Assembly (NCBI RefSeq): GCF_006716085.1
Contig: NZ_VFON01000001.1
Location: forward strand, 2,480,001-2,544,000
DNA length: 64,000 bases
Direction: 5' to 3'
DNA from: Leucobacter komagatae
GTDB taxonomy: Bacteria; Actinomycetota; Actinomycetes; Actinomycetales; Microbacteriaceae
Shown: piece by piece, positions 59,697 to 64,000 of the stretch
Numbering within the stretch: the stretch's first letter is position 1
How the letters are laid out: each line of letters opens with the position of its first letter
The notes under the pieces: model-generated
Seen by the model: the letters and a program-made list of their open reading frames with translations, nothing else
What the model was told of the DNA's origin: nothing
Database searches by the model: none
Translations under genes and position numbers: made by a program

Positions 59697-62600
59697 ATGG
59701 TTGACCAACCACAGCTCAAACAATCCCCGTGGGGTGGTCGCAAGACCCTCTGGCGGGTGCTCGGGGGTGTCCTCGCGGGTGTCCTCGCAATTGGCGCCCT
59801 TCCAGCCGTAGCACAGGCAGCAGAGAGTGAACCGAACCTCGCCACTTCCAACGACAACCGTACCGAGGTTAGCTTCGGGGACGAGATTCAGTACCAGGCC
59901 CAGATTAGCGTGCCGGGCGGAAGTTCAGTCAAGCCTGGCTCGGTGCTCACCATTACCTTCCCCGAAGAAGTGCAGCTTAAGGCGTACGACAAGACAGCTA
60001 CTGCCGCAATGGTTAGGGCTCCACAGATTGACATGGCGAAGCGGACCTTCACGATTACATGGAAGGAGCTGCAGGCGGGAGCCCTGCAGTCGTTCCCGTT
60101 TGTTGGGACTCCCTCGGCGCTCACGAAGGCCGACTCAACGTTCCAGATCACCGCGACCCTCGTCGGTGAAACTGGAGCAGGTGAGCCGTTTGAACTCAGT
60201 TCAGTGAGCGAGTCGATTGTGGCGCTCGGCGATTGGGATGCCGAGCTCGTGCAGCCTGGTGGCTGGAAGCTCCCGAATAAGAACGCCTGGTCAGGTCAAG
60301 TCGGACAAACCGGCAACGCGACGGCATCGACGATGACGAAGGTAGTGGGCATGGGCGATGGGTCGTTTGCGGATCTTCGTTTCCGCATTGACCTCACTGA
60401 TCCAAGTGCAACAATTCCTTCGGTTGACTGGATCAGTAACCCCTACTTGCGTGACAATGACCTGCGAACAGTGCTGCAGCGGGACGCAGACGGCATCGTT
60501 GTGAGCCACGGCTCGATGACCATGAAAGACATTCCAAGCCTGCAGTATGTGTGGGGCTTCCGAGCGAACATTCCGGGGCAGGAGCCTGGCGTCTACACTG
60601 CACCGATTGAACTCTACGACGTGCGAGCTGACGGCACAGAGGTGTCGGTCGCAAAAAGTACGCTTGAGCTGACGTTGACGCCAAAGACTGCAGCGACGGT
60701 CGACTACTTGAGCAAAGCTTCACGCCACGAGGTCGTCCCGGGGGAAGCGGTGAGCCATCGTTTCGCCACGCAATACAAGATTGCAGACGAGCTCAAGGAT
60801 TTCGCGGTCACAGTGCCTGTCCCCGAGGGCACAACGGTTGAGTCGTTTAACTCTGCCCGTGCCGCGAACCTGATGCTCGCAGCAAAAGTGGAGTATTCAG
60901 CGGACGGCACGACTTGGACAGTATTGCAACCGACAAACCCCGCGGCGTGGTCATTTGCGGATGTTGCCGATCGGGAATCGATTCGGTGGGTGCGAGTCAC
61001 TCAGACCGACCGAAGCCAGACTTTTTTCGAGGGCCAACACAGCCTTAACCTACGGGTCAAAGAGGACGTGGCTCCCGGCACCGAGCTCACAATGTGGGTT
61101 GACTCTGTGACATTCTTCGACCCAGCTGAAGGCGAGATTGTCTCGGCAGCTCCGAAAGACTCAACGACGGTGAAAACCGTTGCCGTTGCAGAGCACATGG
61201 GAGTACCCCAGATTGCGGCACAAACGGTGTTGCAAAATGGACGAACGAATGGGTTCGACGCGCCTTACTACAACGGATCAGAAATTCGACAAGATCTGCG
61301 GCTGGCCTCCTACGGAAGCGTAGCGTTGCAGGATCCATACCAGTTTGTGGTGGTGCCCAAGGGCATGAGCGTTGAGAGCTACACCTCCGCAACGAGCCCG
61401 CTTGGTGATGGCAGCTGGGAGGGCGTGATCGCTTCGACGATAGGGGCGAGCTCGCACCTCAGCGGGCGTTACACAGTGCCGTTCTACTCGGGTGCTCAGG
61501 TGCCAACACAAGCAGACTCGATCGGTTCACATACACTCACCGATGGATCGACGCTCTACTACTGGAAAGCTACGGGCGTCAAGCTTGTGGGTAGCGGCTC
61601 TGAAGCTACCCTAGGTGGTGGTGAACTCTTGCTGACCGACCTGAAATTCAAGTTGAATTCCGTCGTTTCCGGTAACCATCAGGTCATCGTCGGATCGGGA
61701 TCGTCGACGGATGACACATTCGAGATTGCCAAACGACACAATGCCTTTTCAGAGGCCCGGCTAGATGATCCTGCGTCATTCGGGGCCTATGCTGACCAGT
61801 CAGCGGAGGCGCTAGAAGTGCTGCGAGGAATCGGTATTTCGACAAACAACGCGCTGTTCCAGACCAAGAATTTCAGTGTTCCTGGCAAGGACGAGATATC
61901 GGTTTCATCAGCGATTCAGGGGTCGGAAGACAGCGAACCGATCACGGGTAACGGGGTGGCGACGTCAAAGATTGGCTCTCTCGTCGATTACCAGATCAAC
62001 GTAACAAATCAGGGCACTTTCTCCTACGAGGGTTTTCAGTTCATCGATGTATTCCCGTTCGAGGACGATACATATACCTTGAGTCCCGGCACGCCGCGCG
62101 GTTCGGCCTATGATCTGAAGATCGTACAGCGGCCCGTACTGAAGCTCAATGGCAGGCCCGTTGATGCGCTCATTCAGGTGTCGGATTCGACAACACCACC
62201 GAGGTTCGACGCCCAGGGCAACGCTGTGGCCAGCCCTGACGGAAGCGTGTGGCGCGACTCCGCGGGCGGCGTTGCGGACGCAAAGTCGCTGCGAGTGACC
62301 CTTGCATCCGGAGTGGTTTTTCGCCCCGGCGATACACTCTCGCTTGATTACGTAGCACAGGTTCCCGTTGACGCTAAGCGCGGCGGGGTGCTTGCAAACA
62401 ACTCGGTTGCCTACAAGCTTCACCGTCCGGGCTTCGCCGCTGGCCTTGAAACGTCTGCTGGCAGCGTACAGGTGCCGGCGGTGACCGGCGACTTTGAGCT
62501 GGGTGGCCAGATGACAGATACGTCTGGTGTCGGCTTGAACGGTGATGTCGAGCTGCACCTCTACAAGCTTGACGAATCGGGCGTACCCAAGCCGCACAAC

Positions 62601-64000
62601 GGGATGGTATCCCAGCCAGGCCCCACTTCAAGCGGCAACGGATACTGGGGCTTTGTTGGCCTCGACCCGAACGAGACCTACCTCGTAAAACCCGTCGTCA
62701 CAAACGACAACTACGAAATTGACCCGGCACTGCTTGAAAACGGATTCCTAAAGTACGACTACCGTGGGGCGGCGTCTGACAAGGCGAACCGTGACGTCGA
62801 TGTTAGTGCGTTCAACGGGAAGAGTGCGTTTGAACTCAGTGACGCGAGCGGGGCCGTAAGCCAGTGGCTGCTCGACGTGAATTTCGCAATGAAGGTATCG
62901 ACCGACATTACTGGCGACTTGATCTTCGTTGACAAGGATGGAGTAGCGCTCGACGGCGCAGCGACATACCTCGATGGCTGGACTGTCGAACTACGAGATA
63001 AGCAAGACAAACTCGTCAAGTCCGTTAAGACGACCGCTGAAAAGGGCGGTGCGTTCGAATTCATTGGTCAAGAACTATTTGCCGGGAAACATACGCTCAA
63101 GATTGTTCGGCCAGACGGCACGAAGTTTGACTTCGCGCCCGCGGGCCAGCCTGAAGAGTTTGACCCGGTCACCGGAATCTACACCCAGGAGAACCTCGTA
63201 CCGGGCACCGGAATCATTGGTGTGCACGTGCGCGTGACCGACCCTGTCGCCCCAAAGATCATTGATGGCCCCACAGCAAACTCGACGTGGAACCCGACGT
63301 CGGTGTCCCTCGCTTCGACAGACGGCGAGACAAAGGTCACGCACTACGTTTGGGCTGTCACCGGTCCAGGGGACACTACTCGCTCGGGTACGGCTGCACG
63401 AGCAGACAGTATCAAGTTGCCGGCCACCCCAGAAGACGGCGACTATGTCTTCACTGTTCAGGCACGCGATTTCGCGGGCAACCTGTCTACCCCCGCGAAA
63501 ACTGAGTTTAAGGTCGACAAGACTGCACCGACGCTCACCGCGAGTGCCGAGGTCGTGTATGACAAGGGCTCCCCTGCCCACCCAACTACCGCTGCAAAGT
63601 GGGTAGAGCTGTTCGCCGCAAAGGCAGACGACGGGCAAGGCATTGGCGCGAAGGCCGTCTCGGTCGACACCTCGAAGATTGACACTTCTAAGATCGGCAC
63701 GTACGACGTAACGTTCTCGGTGTCTGACGAACTCGGAAATGGTGCGACATCGTTCACCTCGAAGTACGTGGTGAAGTACGTGACCGATCCGGTAGTAACG
63801 CTAACGACTCAGGACCTCACGTGGGAGATGGGCACCGAACCGTTGTCTGCGGAATCTGCAGTCGAGAAGTTCGGCGCAACTGCCTCTGTTGCAGACGGCT
63901 CGACCGCGAGCCCTGTCTCGGCAGACATCAGCGGAATCGACTGGGGAACGCTCGGTGACTACCTCGTCACGTTCACAGTAGCCGACTCCGAGGGGCACAC
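59697..64000 (+). CDS. Giant multi-domain surface adhesin, 3' truncated by window
   Basis: Open for 1434 codons to the window edge with no stop in my translation. Residues 1-42 are a signal peptide (basic start, LGGVLAGVLAIGALPAVAQA). The first about 730 residues are collagen-binding/DUF11-like beta modules (EIQYQAQISVPGGSSVKPGS; GSLVDYQINVTNQGTFSYEG). Then come SdrD-B-like modules (FELGGQMTDTSGVGLNGDVE; LIFVDKDGVALDG) and Ig-like modules with VDKTAPTLTAS near residue 1275. Any C-terminal sorting signal is outside the window. Likely a wall-anchored adhesin. Confidence 0.88.
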   Translation, partial: MVDQPQLKQSPWGGRKTLWRVLGGVLAGVLAIGALPAVAQAAESEPNLATSNDNRTEVSFGDEIQYQAQISVPGGSSVKPGSVLTITFPEEVQLKAYDKTATAAMVRAPQIDMAKRTFTITWKELQAGALQSFPFVGTPSALTKADSTFQITATLVGETGAGEPFELSSVSESIVALGDWDAELVQPGGWKLPNKNAWSGQVGQTGNATASTMTKVVGMGDGSFADLRFRIDLTDPSATIPSVDWISNPYLRDNDLRTVLQRDADGIVVSHGSMTMKDIPSLQYVWGFRANIPGQEPGVYTAPIELYDVRADGTEVSVAKSTLELTLTPKTAATVDYLSKASRHEVVPGEAVSHRFATQYKIADELKDFAVTVPVPEGTTVESFNSARAANLMLAAKVEYSADGTTWTVLQPTNPAAWSFADVADRESIRWVRVTQTDRSQTFFEGQHSLNLRVKEDVAPGTELTMWVDSVTFFDPAEGEIVSAAPKDSTTVKTVAVAEHMGVPQIAAQTVLQNGRTNGFDAPYYNGSEIRQDLRLASYGSVALQDPYQFVVVPKGMSVESYTSATSPLGDGSWEGVIASTIGASSHLSGRYTVPFYSGAQVPTQADSIGSHTLTDGSTLYYWKATGVKLVGSGSEATLGGGELLLTDLKFKLNSVVSGNHQVIVGSGSSTDDTFEIAKRHNAFSEARLDDPASFGAYADQSAEALEVLRGIGISTNNALFQTKNFSVPGKDEISVSSAIQGSEDSEPITGNGVATSKIGSLVDYQINVTNQGTFSYEGFQFIDVFPFEDDTYTLSPGTPRGSAYDLKIVQRPVLKLNGRPVDALIQVSDSTTPPRFDAQGNAVASPDGSVWRDSAGGVADAKSLRVTLASGVVFRPGDTLSLDYVAQVPVDAKRGGVLANNSVAYKLHRPGFAAGLETSAGSVQVPAVTGDFELGGQMTDTSGVGLNGDVELHLYKLDESGVPKPHNGMVSQPGPTSSGNGYWGFVGLDPNETYLVKPVVTNDNYEIDPALLENGFLKYDYRGAASDKANRDVDVSAFNGKSAFELSDASGAVSQWLLDVNFAMKVSTDITGDLIFVDKDGVALDGAATYLDGWTVELRDKQDKLVKSVKTTAEKGGAFEFIGQELFAGKHTLKIVRPDGTKFDFAPAGQPEEFDPVTGIYTQENLVPGTGIIGVHVRVTDPVAPKIIDGPTANSTWNPTSVSLASTDGETKVTHYVWAVTGPGDTTRSGTAARADSIKLPATPEDGDYVFTVQARDFAGNLSTPAKTEFKVDKTAPTLTASAEVVYDKGSPAHPTTAAKWVELFAAKADDGQGIGAKAVSVDTSKIDTSKIGTYDVTFSVSDELGNGATSFTSKYVVKYVTDPVVTLTTQDLTWEMGTEPLSAESAVEKFGATASVADGSTASPVSADISGIDWGTLGDYLVTFTVADSEGH

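Overview
The window reads as chromosome of a high-GC Gram-positive actinobacterium, most likely a Leucobacter-like member of the Microbacteriaceae. That placement is inferred from the very G+C-rich third codon positions, frequent GTG/TTG starts, strong AGGAG ribosome sites, lipobox lipoproteins, YtrA/PucR/IclR/MarR regulators and a DtxR-type iron box; no rRNA gene is present to confirm it. I recognised no tRNA, rRNA, CRISPR array or complete insertion sequence.

Layout. 1-7.3 kb: the 3' part of a CPH-type copper P-ATPase, an OhrR-like MarR regulator, an alanine/glycine:sodium symporter, a YchJ-type protein, a YtrA-type regulator with its ABC transporter, and a diaminopimelate-decarboxylase-like enzyme. 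7.6-10.4 kb: a translationally coupled operon of amino acid permease, formamidase/acetamidase and a response regulator whose phospho-acceptor Asp is Pro. 10.5-17 kb: an RNA uracil methyltransferase, a large secreted Ig-repeat protein, a lipoprotein and Maf. 17-22 kb: a PucR regulator divergent from methylmalonate-semialdehyde dehydrogenase plus a class III aminotransferase (beta-alanine/aminoisobutyrate type catabolism). 21.9-26 kb: DUF2853 protein, AEC transporter, rhodanese, and a MarR/MFS pair whose MFS gene seems to start with ACG.

26.1-36.3 kb is a coherent catabolic cluster: a divergent IclR regulator, then an aminotransferase, a polar-amino-acid ABC importer, an HpcH/HpaI aldolase, a zinc dehydrogenase, an SDR dehydrogenase, a KDPG-type aldolase, a KDG-type kinase and an FAH-family 2-keto-3-deoxy-sugar-acid dehydratase. 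An amino-acid importer and a transaminase combined with 2-keto-3-deoxy-sugar-acid enzymes suggests catabolism of an amino sugar acid or polyhydroxylated amino acid. 36.3-38.8 kb is an FMN reductase/MarR/luciferase-like monooxygenase operon behind a long perfect palindrome. 38.9-44.6 kb holds exonuclease III, a TetR-controlled pair (tiny membrane protein plus saccharopine-dehydrogenase-like protein), and a PucR regulator divergent from a 4-coumarate-CoA-ligase-like enzyme. 44.8-50.7 kb is a siderophore uptake locus: AraC-cupin regulator, iron box, binding lipoprotein, two FecCD permeases, ATPase and siderophore-interacting protein. LtrA follows.

52-64 kb is an accessory, surface-protein region. 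It holds a cell-wall-type protein with a nearly perfect internal 645-bp-period duplication, a small helical protein, an integrase remnant with its catalytic Tyr lost, a membrane protein apparently broken by a frameshift, a LuxR/LAL regulator with a ruined Walker A, and the first 1434 codons of a giant adhesin that runs off the window. From about 55 kb onward base composition is visibly less G+C-rich than in the rest of the window, which fits horizontal acquisition.
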